Counted from the first letter of the stretch, positions 1 to 9,001 are shown. The stretch is 64,000 nt of DNA from Algorimicrobium hallyeonense (GCF_042657385.1 NZ_JBHSLA010000001.1:1129963-1193962); one strand, 5' to 3'. Made by a program: numbers and translations. The notes: generated by a model not told the origin, from the letters alone.

Positions 1-108
1 GTTTTAGGAAAACAGATTCAAACGGGTGAGTTTGGTGCCGATATGCAAGTGGCATTAATTAATGATGGCCCTGTTACGATTATTATAGATACTAAAAACA
101 AAGACTAA
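1..108 (+). CDS. dtd: D-aminoacyl-tRNA deacylase, C-terminal part (cut by window edge)
   Basis: Only the last 35 codons are present; the 5' part lies before the window. The visible residues include FGADMQV and NDGPVTI. In the DTD family the GP of NDGPVT is the Gly-cisPro element that reaches into the partner subunit's active site and rejects L-amino acids. The enzyme hydrolyses D-amino acids from mischarged tRNA in the cytoplasm. The stop codon TAA shares its last base with the ATG of the next gene, so the two are probably translationally coupled. Assignment rests on a short but characteristic C-terminus. Confidence 0.85.
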   Translation, partial: VLGKQIQTGEFGADMQVALINDGPVTIIIDTKNKD

Positions 109-434
109 TGAATATTGAAAATGCACAATTAGCCGTTGATGAATGGATAAAAGAACATGGTGTTCGGTATTTTAACGAGTTGACCAATATGGCACAACTA
201 ACTGAAGAAGTTGGGGAAGTTGCTCGAATTATTGCCCGTCGTTATGGCGAACAAAGCGAAAAAGAAAGCGATAAAAATAAGGATCTAGGCGAAGAGTTAG
301 CCGATGTTGTTTTTGTGGTTTTATGTTTAGCAAACCAAACGGGTATTGACTTGCAAGCTGCTTTTGATAAAAAATTGGATATCAAAACCAAACGCGACCA
401 TGAGCGTCATCAGAATAACCCGAAGTTGAAGTAG
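108..434 (+). CDS. MazG-like nucleotide pyrophosphohydrolase
   Basis: A 108-residue all-alpha NTP pyrophosphohydrolase of the single-domain MazG/dCTPase-like type. The metal-binding signature is visible: EEVGE at about residues 33-37 and EELAD at about 62-66, which fits the EExxE(n)ExxD pattern that coordinates Mg2+. The family hydrolyses (often non-canonical) nucleoside triphosphates to monophosphate and pyrophosphate in the cytoplasm; the substrate cannot be read from sequence. The start ATG overlaps the dtd stop by one base, and aroA begins three bases after its stop, so the three genes look like one operon. Confidence 0.88.
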   Translation: MNIENAQLAVDEWIKEHGVRYFNELTNMAQLTEEVGEVARIIARRYGEQSEKESDKNKDLGEELADVVFVVLCLANQTGIDLQAAFDKKLDIKTKRDHERHQNNPKLK

Positions 435-437
435 ATT

Positions 438-1667
438 ATGAATCTCAAACTCCAAAAGTCAGTAATCAAAAACCAGCAATCTCCAATCAATATTACGGGT
501 TCTAAAAGTGAATCCAACAGATTGTTATTGCTGCAAGCCTTGTATCCTGAAATTCAAATTCATAATCTATCCAATTCAGACGATACGGTTTTTATGGCAA
601 AAGCGTTGTCTTCAGATTCAAATACTATAGATGTGCATCATGCTGGAACCGCCATGCGATTTTTAACGGCTTATTTTGCGGTTCAAGAAAACCGAACGGT
701 GACCATATCAGGTTCCAAGCGCATGAAAGAACGTCCCATTCAAATTCTGGTTGATGCTTTAAATCAATTAGGAGCAGATGTTTCTTTTCTTGAAAACCTT
801 GGATTTCCACCTTTGCAAATAGAAGGTCGGAAACTAACTAACAATCAAGTGACTGTTAAAGCAGCTGTAAGTAGTCAATATATTTCGGCTTTATTACTTA
901 TTGGATCTAAATTGGAAAATGGATTATATGTAACGTTAGATGGCGAAATCACGTCCATTCCATATATAAAAATGACCCTTCAGTTACTCAATCAGATTGG
1001 TGTGGAAACCTTTTTTGAAAATAATATTATTGAAATTAAACCATTAAAAAAAATAAAAAACAGCGAATTAACCGTTGAAAGCGATTGGTCTTCAGCTTCC
1101 TATTTTTACAGTTTAATAGCTTTAAGCCATATGGAAACTGAAATTTCGTTAACATCGTATAACATGAATAGTTTACAAGGCGATTCTGTTTTAGCTAAAA
1201 TTTACAAACAATTTGGAGTCTCAACATCATTTCAGGAGAAAAGCATCACACTAAAAAAAGTAGCTAAAATAAATTCTTCTGTAAACATAAAATTAGATTT
1301 AGTTAACGCGCCAGACATTGCTCAAACCATTGCTGTTTCCTGCTTCGGTTTAGGAATAGCGTGTCATTTAACTGGTTTACATACGCTCAAAATTAAAGAA
1401 ACGGATCGGTTAGTGGCTTTAAAAACAGAATTAGAAAAATTAGGCGCTACTGTAATTATTACGGAAGATAGTTTGCAATTAAAAGCAACGTCCACCATAA
1501 AAAAAGATATTGCCATAGATACCTACAACGATCATAGAATGGCTATGGCTTTTGCGCCATTAGCTTTAAAAACGGACCTGGTTATTCATGATGCTGGCGT
1601 GGTTTCAAAATCATATCCGTCATTTTGGAACGACTTGAAAGCCACTGGAATTAGGCTATCTGAATAA
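438..1667 (+). CDS. aroA: 3-phosphoshikimate 1-carboxyvinyltransferase (EPSP synthase)
   Basis: A 409-residue enzyme of the shikimate pathway that joins phosphoenolpyruvate to shikimate-3-phosphate. Visible family motifs are GSKSESNR at residues 21-28 (its lysine binds substrate), AGTAMR followed by RMKERPI in the N-terminal lobe, KETDRL, and YNDHRMAMA near the C-terminus. The length is slightly below the E. coli enzyme (427). The region usually written LGNAGTAMRPL appears here as HHAGTAMRFL, so the loop before the TAMR motif is divergent; whether that affects inhibitor sensitivity cannot be judged. It follows the MazG-like gene by three bases, consistent with co-transcription from upstream of the window. 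Confidence 0.95.
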   Translation: MNLKLQKSVIKNQQSPINITGSKSESNRLLLLQALYPEIQIHNLSNSDDTVFMAKALSSDSNTIDVHHAGTAMRFLTAYFAVQENRTVTISGSKRMKERPIQILVDALNQLGADVSFLENLGFPPLQIEGRKLTNNQVTVKAAVSSQYISALLLIGSKLENGLYVTLDGEITSIPYIKMTLQLLNQIGVETFFENNIIEIKPLKKIKNSELTVESDWSSASYFYSLIALSHMETEISLTSYNMNSLQGDSVLAKIYKQFGVSTSFQEKSITLKKVAKINSSVNIKLDLVNAPDIAQTIAVSCFGLGIACHLTGLHTLKIKETDRLVALKTELEKLGATVIITEDSLQLKATSTIKKDIAIDTYNDHRMAMAFAPLALKTDLVIHDAGVVSKSYPSFWNDLKATGIRLSE

Positions 1668-1682
1668 TAAATGGCTAAATAC

Positions 1683-1714
1683 TTGACAACGCCTACTTTC
1701 AGGTTGTATATTTG
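1683..1714 (+). promoter_or_regulatory. Bacteroidota-type promoter for queA
   Basis: TTG at 1683-1685 and TATATTTG at 1707-1714 match the Bacteroidota -33/-7 consensus (TTG, then TAnnTTTG) with 21 bases between them. It lies in the aroA-queA gap, about 55 bases before the queA start, which makes queA the start of a new transcript. Confidence 0.6.
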
Positions 1715-1768
1715 CAACTTTTGTAAGTAAAATTATTAACTTCTAAAACATATAGGTCTATCAAAAAA

Positions 1769-2818
1769 ATGAAACTATCGCATTTTAACTTCGAGTTACC
1801 TGAAGAGTTATTAGCGGAATATCCCTCTGAAAACAGGGATGAGTCACGTTTAATGGTATTAAACAGAAAAGATCAAACAATTGAACACAAAATGTTTAAA
1901 GATGTCATCGATTATTTTGATGAAGATGATGTCATGATTTTAAACGACACCAAAGTTTTTCCAGCAAGATTATACGGGAATAAAGAGAAAACAGGTGCGC
2001 GTATTGAAGTATTTTTATTACGTGAGTTAAATGAAGAACAGCGTCTTTGGGATGTGTTGGTAGATCCAGCTAGAAAAATCCGTATTGGTAATAAATTGTA
2101 TTTCGGTGAAGGCGAATCTTTAGTCGCTGAAGTTATTGACAATACCACATCTAGAGGTAGAACCCTTCGTTTTTTATATGATGGTTCTTACAGAGATTTC
2201 CGCGTAAAATTAACCGAACTTGGAGAAACGCCACTGCCTAAATACATCAAGCGTGAAGTGGAACCAGAAGATGAAGAGCGTTACCAAACTATTTTTGCAA
2301 AAAATGAAGGTGCCGTTGCAGCTCCAACAGCTGGTTTACATTTCTCGAGACATCTATTAAAGCGCCTAGAAATTAAAGGCGTTAAGTTTGCGGATGTAAC
2401 CTTGCATGTTGGTTTAGGAACATTTAATCCTGTTGAGGTTGAAGATTTATCCAAGCATAAAATGGATAGTGAAGAAATCATTATTAAGAAACCAACAACA
2501 GATATAATTAATAAAGCAATTAAAGATAAAAAACGCATTTGTGCCGTTGGTACAACAGCAATGCGATCTGTAGAAAGTGCTGTTTCGTCCAGTGGAACCT
2601 TGAATGAGTTTGATGGCTGGTCCAATAAATTTATTTTCCCACCTTACGATTTTAGTATAGCCAATTGCATGATTACTAATTTCCATACACCAAAATCAAC
2701 ACTTTTAATGATGGCTTCCGCTTTTGCTGGTCATGACTTTATTAAGAAAGCGTATGATGAGGCTGTTAAAGAAAAGTACAAATTTTATAGTTATGGTGAT
2801 GCCATGCTAATTATATAA
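1769..2818 (+). CDS. queA: tRNA preQ1(34) S-adenosylmethionine ribosyltransferase-isomerase
   Basis: A 349-residue QueA, the usual length. It transfers and isomerises the ribosyl part of S-adenosylmethionine onto preQ1 at the wobble position of GUN tRNAs, giving epoxyqueuosine. Family motifs visible in order are LNDTKVFPARL, an APTAGLHF segment, HVGLGTFNPV and NFHTPKSTLLMM near the C-terminus. The ATG at 1769 directly precedes the conserved N-terminal start (MKLSHFNFELP). It has its own promoter upstream and a strong hairpin terminator downstream, so it looks monocistronic. Confidence 0.96.
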   Translation: MKLSHFNFELPEELLAEYPSENRDESRLMVLNRKDQTIEHKMFKDVIDYFDEDDVMILNDTKVFPARLYGNKEKTGARIEVFLLRELNEEQRLWDVLVDPARKIRIGNKLYFGEGESLVAEVIDNTTSRGRTLRFLYDGSYRDFRVKLTELGETPLPKYIKREVEPEDEERYQTIFAKNEGAVAAPTAGLHFSRHLLKRLEIKGVKFADVTLHVGLGTFNPVEVEDLSKHKMDSEEIIIKKPTTDIINKAIKDKKRICAVGTTAMRSVESAVSSSGTLNEFDGWSNKFIFPPYDFSIANCMITNFHTPKSTLLMMASAFAGHDFIKKAYDEAVKEKYKFYSYGDAMLII

Positions 2819-2829
2819 TAAACATGATT

Positions 2830-2855
2830 AAAGCCTTGTTTTTACAAGGCTTTTT
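2830..2855 (+). terminator. Intrinsic terminator after queA
   Basis: AAAGCCTTG pairs with CAAGGCTTT across a 6-base loop and is followed by a T run. It is only 12 bases after the queA stop and separates it from rlmN. Confidence 0.85.
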
Positions 2856-2887
2856 CATTTTATTTTTTTACGTTTTATAGATCTTAT

Positions 2888-3928
2888 ATGAGTGATAAAA
2901 AAGATATCCGTGCTTTAACCAAAGACCAATTACGAGACTTTTTTGAAAAAGAAGGCAATCAAGCATTTCGTGGCAATCAGGTTTATGAATGGCTTTGGAG
3001 TAAATCGGCACATAGTTTTGCGGATATGACAAACTTGTCCAAGGAAACACGCGCTATGCTAGAAAATAACTTTGTCATTAACCATATTAAGGTGGACGAT
3101 ATGCAAAGGAGTAGTGATGGCACGATTAAAAATGCGGTTAAGCTACATGATGGGTTAGTTGTGGAATCGGTTTTAATACCTACTAAAACGCGTACAACAG
3201 CGTGTGTATCTAGTCAAGTTGGTTGTAGTTTGGACTGTAAGTTTTGTGCCACATCACGATTAAAGCGTATGCGTAATTTAAATCCAGATGAAATTTATGA
3301 TCAGGTGGTTGCTATTGACAATGAAAGTAGACTTTATCATGACAGACCTTTAAGCAACATTGTGTTTATGGGAATGGGTGAGCCGCTTATGAATTACAAC
3401 AATGTGCTGAAAGCCATTGATAAAATAACATCACCTGAAGGTTTAGGTATGTCGCCAAAACGCATTGTGGTATCCACGTCAGGTGTACCTAAAATGATAA
3501 AAAAAATGGCAGATGAAAAGGTTAAATTTAAATTAGCCGTTTCCTTACATTCCGCCATCGATGAGGTGCGAACATCTATTATGCCTTTTAATGCTACGTT
3601 TCCCTTAAAGGATTTACGCGAAGCTTTGGAGTATTGGTATGCACGGACAAAAAATAGAATTACCTACGAGTATGTGGTTTGGAAAGGAATTAATGATCAA
3701 AAAAAGGATGTTGATGCTTTAATAGAATTCTGCAAGTTTGCACCTAGTAAGGTGAATTTAATTGAGTACAACCCAATTGATGATGGTATGTTTCAACAAG
3801 CACATGATGAAGCTATTGATATGTATGTAAACATGCTAGAAAAAAATAATATTACAGTTACCGTAAGACGTTCACGAGGTAAAGATATTGATGCCGCTTG
3901 TGGGCAGTTAGCCAATAAGAGTTCATAA
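2888..3928 (+). CDS. rlmN: Dual-specificity 23S rRNA (A2503-C2)/tRNA (A37-C2) methyltransferase RlmN
   Basis: A 346-residue radical-SAM methyltransferase. The [4Fe-4S]-binding CxxxCxxC is CSLDCKFC with cysteines at 113, 117 and 120. C338 in DAACGQL near the C-terminus corresponds to the catalytic cysteine that resolves the protein-RNA intermediate, so the active site is complete. The GMGEPL motif (SAM binding) follows. The enzyme methylates A2503 in the peptidyl transferase centre and A37 of some tRNAs. It is flanked by terminators on both sides, so it is probably transcribed alone. Confidence 0.96.
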   Translation: MSDKKDIRALTKDQLRDFFEKEGNQAFRGNQVYEWLWSKSAHSFADMTNLSKETRAMLENNFVINHIKVDDMQRSSDGTIKNAVKLHDGLVVESVLIPTKTRTTACVSSQVGCSLDCKFCATSRLKRMRNLNPDEIYDQVVAIDNESRLYHDRPLSNIVFMGMGEPLMNYNNVLKAIDKITSPEGLGMSPKRIVVSTSGVPKMIKKMADEKVKFKLAVSLHSAIDEVRTSIMPFNATFPLKDLREALEYWYARTKNRITYEYVVWKGINDQKKDVDALIEFCKFAPSKVNLIEYNPIDDGMFQQAHDEAIDMYVNMLEKNNITVTVRRSRGKDIDAACGQLANKSS

Positions 3929-3930
3929 AA

Positions 3931-3962
3931 AAAAGGCTACTTAATTATAAGTAGCCTTTTTA
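3931..3962. terminator. Bidirectional terminator between rlmN and a type IX cargo gene
   Basis: AAAAGGCTACTT pairs with AAGTAGCCTTTT around a 6-base loop, with A and T tracts on both sides. It ends rlmN on the plus strand and the convergent gene at 3985-4806 on the minus strand. Confidence 0.85.
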
Positions 3963-3984
3963 ATTTAATAGTAGTTATTTATAA

Positions 3985-4806
3985 TTATTCAATAACCACT
4001 TTCTTTCTTTTTTGTGCGTTAGAATTCGCATCTGTAACCTCTACAATATAAATTCCAGAAGCTAAATTACCAGCATCAATGTTTTGAGATTCTAAACGTG
4101 TATTTCCGTTAAGAACTTCTTGTCCTGCAATATTCAAAATGCGATAGTTAGCTTCGCCTTGAAGATTAGAAAGGGTTACTACTTTGTCTTTACAACCAAT
4201 AAACATGGAGTTTAATGCGAATTCATCAGTGCTTAATAAAGTGCCTACTAAACTGACATCATCAAAGTTTATAATAAATTGATCAGAAACATCATGATGT
4301 CTGAAGGCAATATATATAGTTGATGAGCCATCCAGTGCTGACAAATCTAAACTTCTACTAACGAATGCGCCAGCAGCTCCGGCATCGTTACCTAAATCTT
4401 CATTAAAACTTACAGTTATGGCTGGATTCATAAAGTCGGCAATGGTATTTCCTGTTGAGACATAAACGGTATACACTTCCGCAGAATAATCTGGATCTGC
4501 ACCTCCTACTGAATAGTTTAAAACCATATCAATATTATTAGTTACATCAATAGCAGGTGATATGGCATAATTGTTTGGGAATAAAGCACCTGGTGTTGGG
4601 TTCCATGATTCAGACGACATATAATTATTAATACCGTTTTGCGCAACACTAGGATCATAAGCCATGAAATTAAAGCCGTCACCATCTTCGTCTAAAAGTG
4701 TCCAATCTGAAATGTCTTGATCCTCAAAATCATCCGAGAATAATTGTGCTTTGGCACTAAATGAAATGGTAAGACAAATAGTTAATAGTAAAGTAATTTT
4801 TTTCAT
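3985..4806 (-). CDS. Secreted protein with type IX (type A) C-terminal sorting domain
   Basis: A 273-residue secreted protein of unknown activity. I start it at the ATG at 4806 because that puts a signal peptide (MKKITLLLTICLT...AKA) at the N-terminus; a longer reading frame upstream lacks one. The mature part begins with FSDDFEDQDISDW, typical of jelly-roll 'choice-of-anchor J'/cleaved-adhesin domains. The last ~75 residues form a Por-secretion type A sorting domain (NYRILNIAGQEV, ASGIYIVEV, KRKKVVIE), which directs export through the type IX system. The usual PNP motif at the start of that domain is not obvious, so the domain is slightly divergent. The next gene is a similar cargo protein. 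Confidence 0.8.
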   Translation of the reverse strand: MKKITLLLTICLTISFSAKAQLFSDDFEDQDISDWTLLDEDGDGFNFMAYDPSVAQNGINNYMSSESWNPTPGALFPNNYAISPAIDVTNNIDMVLNYSVGGADPDYSAEVYTVYVSTGNTIADFMNPAITVSFNEDLGNDAGAAGAFVSRSLDLSALDGSSTIYIAFRHHDVSDQFIINFDDVSLVGTLLSTDEFALNSMFIGCKDKVVTLSNLQGEANYRILNIAGQEVLNGNTRLESQNIDAGNLASGIYIVEVTDANSNAQKRKKVVIE

Positions 4807-5110
4807 AATATTATAATTTTCAAGATTAATCAATAAAAATACAAAATTTAAATTATTTAAGCGATTTTTGTACGATTTTAACATGTCACCTAATTAGTAG
4901 TTATATCATGTTAGTGTTTAAGCAGTTCTTTCAATTACGTCATTATTTCAATAATCCTAATGGCTGTTTGCAATTAGTAGAACATGGAAACCATGGTATA
5001 GCTTATTATCTGATTTAATAGTAAATGTTTGAAGTTGGCGGATAAAAAGCCATAAAAAAAGCGCTACTTTATAATTAAAGTAGCGCTTTTATGTTTAATT
5101 AAAATAGTCG
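4807..5110. other. Intergenic spacer between two type IX cargo genes
   Basis: This 304-base AT-rich spacer contains the upstream region of the 3985-4806 gene and the terminator at 5057-5092. I see no other ORF, RNA or repeat in it. Confidence 0.6.
5057..5092. terminator. Bidirectional terminator after the 5111-6268 gene
   Basis: AAAAGCGCTACTTT pairs with AAAGTAGCGCTTTT around a 6-base loop. Its stem and loop closely resemble the hairpin at 3931-3962 (both contain CTACTT and AAGTAG around an AATTAT-like loop). Confidence 0.8.
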
Positions 5111-6268
5111 TTATTCTTTAACTATTTTAATTGTTTGCTTTTTGCCTTCAGCAGAAATATTCATAAAGTAAATACCATTGCTTAATGTTGATACATTAAT
5201 TGTATTATTTACAATATTTGCTTCATTTACAAGTAACACACGCTGACCTAATTGATTGATTATTTCAACAGCATTAATGTTTAAAGTCGTCTTAATAGTT
5301 ACATTAGTGTTAACAGGATTTGGATAAACGGAAAACAATTCAAGCGTGTTTGTGTCAACAGATAATAATGGGTCTTCTTCTGTTGTAAAGCTCCAAGTGC
5401 TAGATCCCACAGCTTCTCCAGCAAGATTTTTAGCAACTATTTGCCAGAAGTATTCTGTAGAATAATCCATTCCAGTAATATTTACCATATCATTTGGTGT
5501 GTTTCCTAATAAGTTAAGATTGTTGGCAGCATCACCTAAATAAACATCATAAGAAGTTGCAGCATCGCCAGTTGTAGCAGGACTCCAATCAAAAGCTACA
5601 AGATAGTCGCCATTTGTAGGGTCTACAAATACATCAACTGCGCCGTCAGCAGGTGTTGGAGTTGTTACTGGATTCGGAGCAGAACCTGTTGGCTGCTGAA
5701 CCATTACATTGTCTAATGTCCAATAATAAGACCAGTCGCCTACCCATCTAAATCTAACTTGTGCATTAGTTACACCAGCCAATTCAGCAGAAACATCAAT
5801 TGTTACAGCGCCAAGAGTAAAATAGTCAGGCGCAGGTACTGTAGTCTCATCATAAACAGCAACTTGTACCCATGATGTACCATTATACACTTCTACATAA
5901 CCTTCTCCGCCATATTCCGTAAGAATAAGATGATTAAAAGTTAATTTTATAACGGTTAATGCAGAACAATCAAAAGCAGGACTTATTAAAGCCGCATTTT
6001 CTGGTGCACTATCATTACCATAAGCATCACTATTGAACATGGCATAAATGCCAGAAAATCCAGCCGCACTGTATAAAACATCATTTGCCGCACCGAAGAA
6101 TGGCGCTTCTCCACCTGTTTCAAAAGTCCAAACGCCTCCAGCTGCTAAATCCGTGTTAGACCAACCTGTTGGTGTAGAAAGACCAGCATCAAAATTTTCG
6201 TCTAAAACAACCTGTCCAAAAGAAAAGGAAATAGACAATAAAAATAAAAATAAAGTAATTTTTTTCAT
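5111..6268 (-). CDS. Secreted multi-domain protein with type IX (type A) sorting domain
   Basis: A 385-residue extracellular protein. It has a signal peptide (MKKITLFLFLLSISFSFGQ) and then a jelly-roll/choice-of-anchor J domain (DENFDAG...WTLDNV, about residues 20-190). A fibronectin type III-like module follows (about 197-298, with AFDWSPAT, YDVYLG, YFWQIVAKN and WSFTT). The type A sorting domain covers about 308-385 and carries the YPNPV motif and SNGIYFM. The type IX system should export it and attach or release it at the surface; the ligand is unknown. It is the second of two tandem cargo genes, which share layout but differ in the middle domain. Confidence 0.85.
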   Translation of the reverse strand: MKKITLFLFLLSISFSFGQVVLDENFDAGLSTPTGWSNTDLAAGGVWTFETGGEAPFFGAANDVLYSAAGFSGIYAMFNSDAYGNDSAPENAALISPAFDCSALTVIKLTFNHLILTEYGGEGYVEVYNGTSWVQVAVYDETTVPAPDYFTLGAVTIDVSAELAGVTNAQVRFRWVGDWSYYWTLDNVMVQQPTGSAPNPVTTPTPADGAVDVFVDPTNGDYLVAFDWSPATTGDAATSYDVYLGDAANNLNLLGNTPNDMVNITGMDYSTEYFWQIVAKNLAGEAVGSSTWSFTTEEDPLLSVDTNTLELFSVYPNPVNTNVTIKTTLNINAVEIINQLGQRVLLVNEANIVNNTINVSTLSNGIYFMNISAEGKKQTIKIVKE

Positions 6269-6594
6269 GTTTGTTAATTTTAATTAAAAAAAGTTAACCT
6301 CAAAGGTATTGTTTATTTTCACAAATCCTATAAGATTTTGGCTACAAAAAAAATTTCTAAAAAGCTATTGCAGTCCTTTTATTGTAGAATTTGTTAATGA
6401 AAAGCAGAAGTTCACTGATTTCGTGTTAGTTATGCTATTTTCATATAAGATTTGGGTTCTAACCTTCATATTCAAAACACCCTTAACAAACAATTGTTAT
6501 GAATTTTTTTTAAATATGTGTCTACCAGAATCAATGTTAGTTTTTCACTGGCTTTTTTAGTAATTTCGCCATTCCACAATAGCCATATTTGCTT
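6269..6594. other. AT-rich divergent intergenic region
   Basis: This 326-base region separates the minus-strand cargo gene from the plus-strand polyprenyl synthase. It must hold both promoters, but no clear TTG/TAnnTTTG pair was found. Short open frames within it have no family resemblance and are not reported. Confidence 0.5.
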
Positions 6595-7572
6595 TTGAAA
6601 ATAGTAGAACAAATAAAACAGCCAGTAGATTATGAAATGGAACTTTTTGAACAAAAGTTTCAGTTGGCTATGTCTTCTAAAGTGGCGCTGCTAAATAGGA
6701 TTACCCATTATCTTGTTAATAGAAAAGGAAAACAAATGCGACCTATGTTTGTGTTTTTGGTTGCTAAAATGGTTTCCAATGGCGAAATTAGTGAGCGTAC
6801 ATATCGAGGTGCATCCGTTATAGAATTGATTCATACAGCAACGTTAGTGCACGATGATGTGGTGGATGATAGTAATAGACGACGTGGTTTTTTCTCTATT
6901 AATGCACTTTGGAAAAATAAAATTGCCGTTTTAGTTGGGGACTACCTGTTGTCCAAAGGTTTGTTACTCTCTATTGATAATAATGATTTCGACTTATTGA
7001 AAATCATTTCTATTGCTGTTCGTGAAATGAGTGAAGGTGAATTGCTTCAAATAGAAAAAGCCCGAAAACTCGATATTACCGAAGCTATTTATTATGAAAT
7101 TATTCGTCAAAAAACAGCAACTTTAATTGCAGCTTGTTGCAGCTTGGGTGCCGCATCCGTAAAACCAGATTCAGATCATGTAGAACGTATGCGTAAATTT
7201 GGAGAGCTTATTGGTATGGCGTTTCAAATTAAAGACGATTTGTTTGATTATGGTACCGAGAAAATTGGTAAACCAACAGGTATTGATATAAAGGAACAAA
7301 AAATGACCTTGCCCTTAATTTATGTGCTGAATACCGTTTCTAAAAAAGATAAAAATTGGATTATCAATTCCATAAAAAATCATAATAAAGATAAAAAAAG
7401 AGTAAACGAAGTCATTGCATTTGTTAAAGAAAACGGTGGTTTAGATTATGCCATTGTTAAAATGAAAGCTTTTCAAGAGGAAGCTTTACAAATACTTAAT
7501 ACCTATCCCAAATCTGATTTTCGTGATTCTTTAGAGCTTATGGTGAATTACGTTATTCAACGTAAAAAATAA
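6595..7572 (+). CDS. Long-chain polyprenyl diphosphate synthase
   Basis: A 325-residue trans-prenyltransferase that extends allylic diphosphates with isopentenyl diphosphate, probably to make the menaquinone side chain. Motifs: GKQMRP at 45-50, the first Asp-rich motif DDVVD at 87-91 followed by NRRRG, and the second Asp-rich motif DDLFD at 214-218. Product chain length cannot be fixed by eye. I start at the TTG at 6595, since the family N-terminus (KIVEQIKQP) follows directly; a TTG two codons upstream is equally in frame. There is no ATG in a suitable place. A sigma factor operon follows after about 60 bases. Confidence 0.9.
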   Translation: MKIVEQIKQPVDYEMELFEQKFQLAMSSKVALLNRITHYLVNRKGKQMRPMFVFLVAKMVSNGEISERTYRGASVIELIHTATLVHDDVVDDSNRRRGFFSINALWKNKIAVLVGDYLLSKGLLLSIDNNDFDLLKIISIAVREMSEGELLQIEKARKLDITEAIYYEIIRQKTATLIAACCSLGAASVKPDSDHVERMRKFGELIGMAFQIKDDLFDYGTEKIGKPTGIDIKEQKMTLPLIYVLNTVSKKDKNWIINSIKNHNKDKKRVNEVIAFVKENGGLDYAIVKMKAFQEEALQILNTYPKSDFRDSLELMVNYVIQRKK

Positions 7573-7634
7573 TTTTTTTTTAACGTCAGGCAACCTTTCG
7601 TATAAAATTTGCGTCTTAATTAATAGAAGCTCTA

Positions 7635-8216
7635 ATGAAAGCGATTTTGAAGGTTATTCAACTACATAAAAATAATACGACCCTAATTAAAAAGGCTGCT
7701 AAAAACAATCGGGAAGCACAACAAGTGCTGTTTGATACCCATGCGCCTAAAATGTTGAGTGTTTGTAGGTATTATGTAAAAGATTTCCAAAAAGCCGAAG
7801 AAGTCATGCTTAACGGTTTCCTTAAAGCATTTACACATTTAAAACAATTTCAGGATACGGGAAGTTTTGAAGGGTGGTTGCGAAAAATTATGGTTCGCGA
7901 AGCTATTTCTTATTTGCGTCAAGCTAAAAAAATTGAATTTCCTGTAGATGATATAGAATCAAATCAATACCAAGAGAGTTATAATAATGTGCATAGTAAT
8001 ATGGATGTGGCGCAAATTCAACAATTAATTGATCAGCTTCCCGAAGGTTATAAAATAGTTTTTGTTATGTATGCTATTGAAGGCTACAAACATCAAGAAA
8101 TTGCAGATATGCTTAACATTACGGAAGGCACCTCTAAATCGCAATTATTTAAAGCGCGAAAGCAGCTTCAACAACAATTACAAGTACTTAATTCATCGCA
8201 ATATGGCACCAAATAA
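7635..8216 (+). CDS. ECF-type RNA polymerase sigma factor (sigma-70 family)
   Basis: A 193-residue two-domain sigma factor. Region 2 covers about residues 28-100 (EEVMLNGFLKAFTHLKQF, then GWLRKIMVREAISYLR). Region 4 covers about 130-185 (LPEGYKIVFVMYAIEGYKHQEIA, then an HTH with TEGTSKSQLFKARKQL). Bacteroidota carry many such factors for envelope functions. The next gene overlaps its end by 14 bases and encodes a single-pass membrane protein, which suggests a sigma/anti-sigma pair. No promoter was recognised upstream. Confidence 0.92.
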   Translation: MKAILKVIQLHKNNTTLIKKAAKNNREAQQVLFDTHAPKMLSVCRYYVKDFQKAEEVMLNGFLKAFTHLKQFQDTGSFEGWLRKIMVREAISYLRQAKKIEFPVDDIESNQYQESYNNVHSNMDVAQIQQLIDQLPEGYKIVFVMYAIEGYKHQEIADMLNITEGTSKSQLFKARKQLQQQLQVLNSSQYGTK

Positions 8217-8973
8217 ATTTGAAAATAATATAAAGAAAACATTGGAGGAACGTCAAATTCAACCGTCGTCCAATGCTTGGAATCAGTTATCGGAATCATT
8301 GGATAAGCAAGATAAAAAATCATCAAATACATATATCTGGTTTATCGGTATTGCTGCCAGTATTATTGGTTTGTTGTTTGTAGTGAATACTTTTCAACCT
8401 TTTCAGGAAATAGAAAAGACATCAAATCCAGTGGTAGTCGAAACATCTTCTGAAAATAATCTGGAGATTGATTCCAAAGTAGAAACACCAAAAATGGTTA
8501 CTAGTTCTGATAAAGAAAACAGTAGTCTAGTTGAAGATTTAGCTACGAAGAGTTCCGCTAATTATCAAACTTCAAAAAGACAAAAAGTATCAGCAAAACG
8601 TTATGCCGCTGTGGATAAAGATGAGTGGCGTGAAGTGACTTCCAACAATACGTCTGATGTGGAAAAAACCTCTGAAGAGGCCAAACAAATAATTAACAAC
8701 CAAGCGACTGAAAATATGATTGTCCAAAACGAAACTGCTAATGGGATTATTGATTCCGATTTAAATTTGGAAGTAGAAGCCTTGTTGAAACAAGCAACAT
8801 CCAAGGTTTCGTCTGTGTCAGGTTCAGATGAAACAAACTATACTATTAACCCCAATAATTTATTAGAAGACGTGGAAATGGATTTGGAAAAATCCTTTCG
8901 AGATAAAGTTTTTGAAACCATAAAAACAAACTTCACCATTGTAAAAACAGCGGTTGCCGACCGTAATAATTAA
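8203..8973 (+). CDS. Single-pass membrane protein, putative anti-sigma partner
   Basis: A 256-residue protein of no recognised named family. I start it at the ATG at 8203, which overlaps the end of the sigma gene by 14 bases; upstream in-frame codons only read the sigma gene in another frame. The N-terminal ~42 residues (MAPNKFENNIKKTLEER...AWNQLSESLD) are cytoplasmic-like and resemble the N-terminus found after many Bacteroidota sigma genes. One membrane segment lies at about 44-64. A long polar Ser/Thr/Glu/Asn-rich segment follows that would be periplasmic. There is no zinc motif, so it is not a ZAS-type anti-sigma factor. The function is inferred from position. Confidence 0.7.
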   Translation: MAPNKFENNIKKTLEERQIQPSSNAWNQLSESLDKQDKKSSNTYIWFIGIAASIIGLLFVVNTFQPFQEIEKTSNPVVVETSSENNLEIDSKVETPKMVTSSDKENSSLVEDLATKSSANYQTSKRQKVSAKRYAAVDKDEWREVTSNNTSDVEKTSEEAKQIINNQATENMIVQNETANGIIDSDLNLEVEALLKQATSKVSSVSGSDETNYTINPNNLLEDVEMDLEKSFRDKVFETIKTNFTIVKTAVADRNN

Positions 8974-9001
8974 TAATTCATCAATTTCAAATCAAACAGT
9001 T

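Noticed and set aside
6309..6560. An 83-codon ORF in the gap before the polyprenyl synthase
   Set aside because: AT-rich, Phe/Leu-heavy product with no family pattern or signals; typical of noise in intergenic DNA.
7600..7634. A promoter -7 box before the sigma factor gene
   Set aside because: The sequence ATAAAATTTG does not fit TAnnTTTG exactly and no TTG lies at the right distance.
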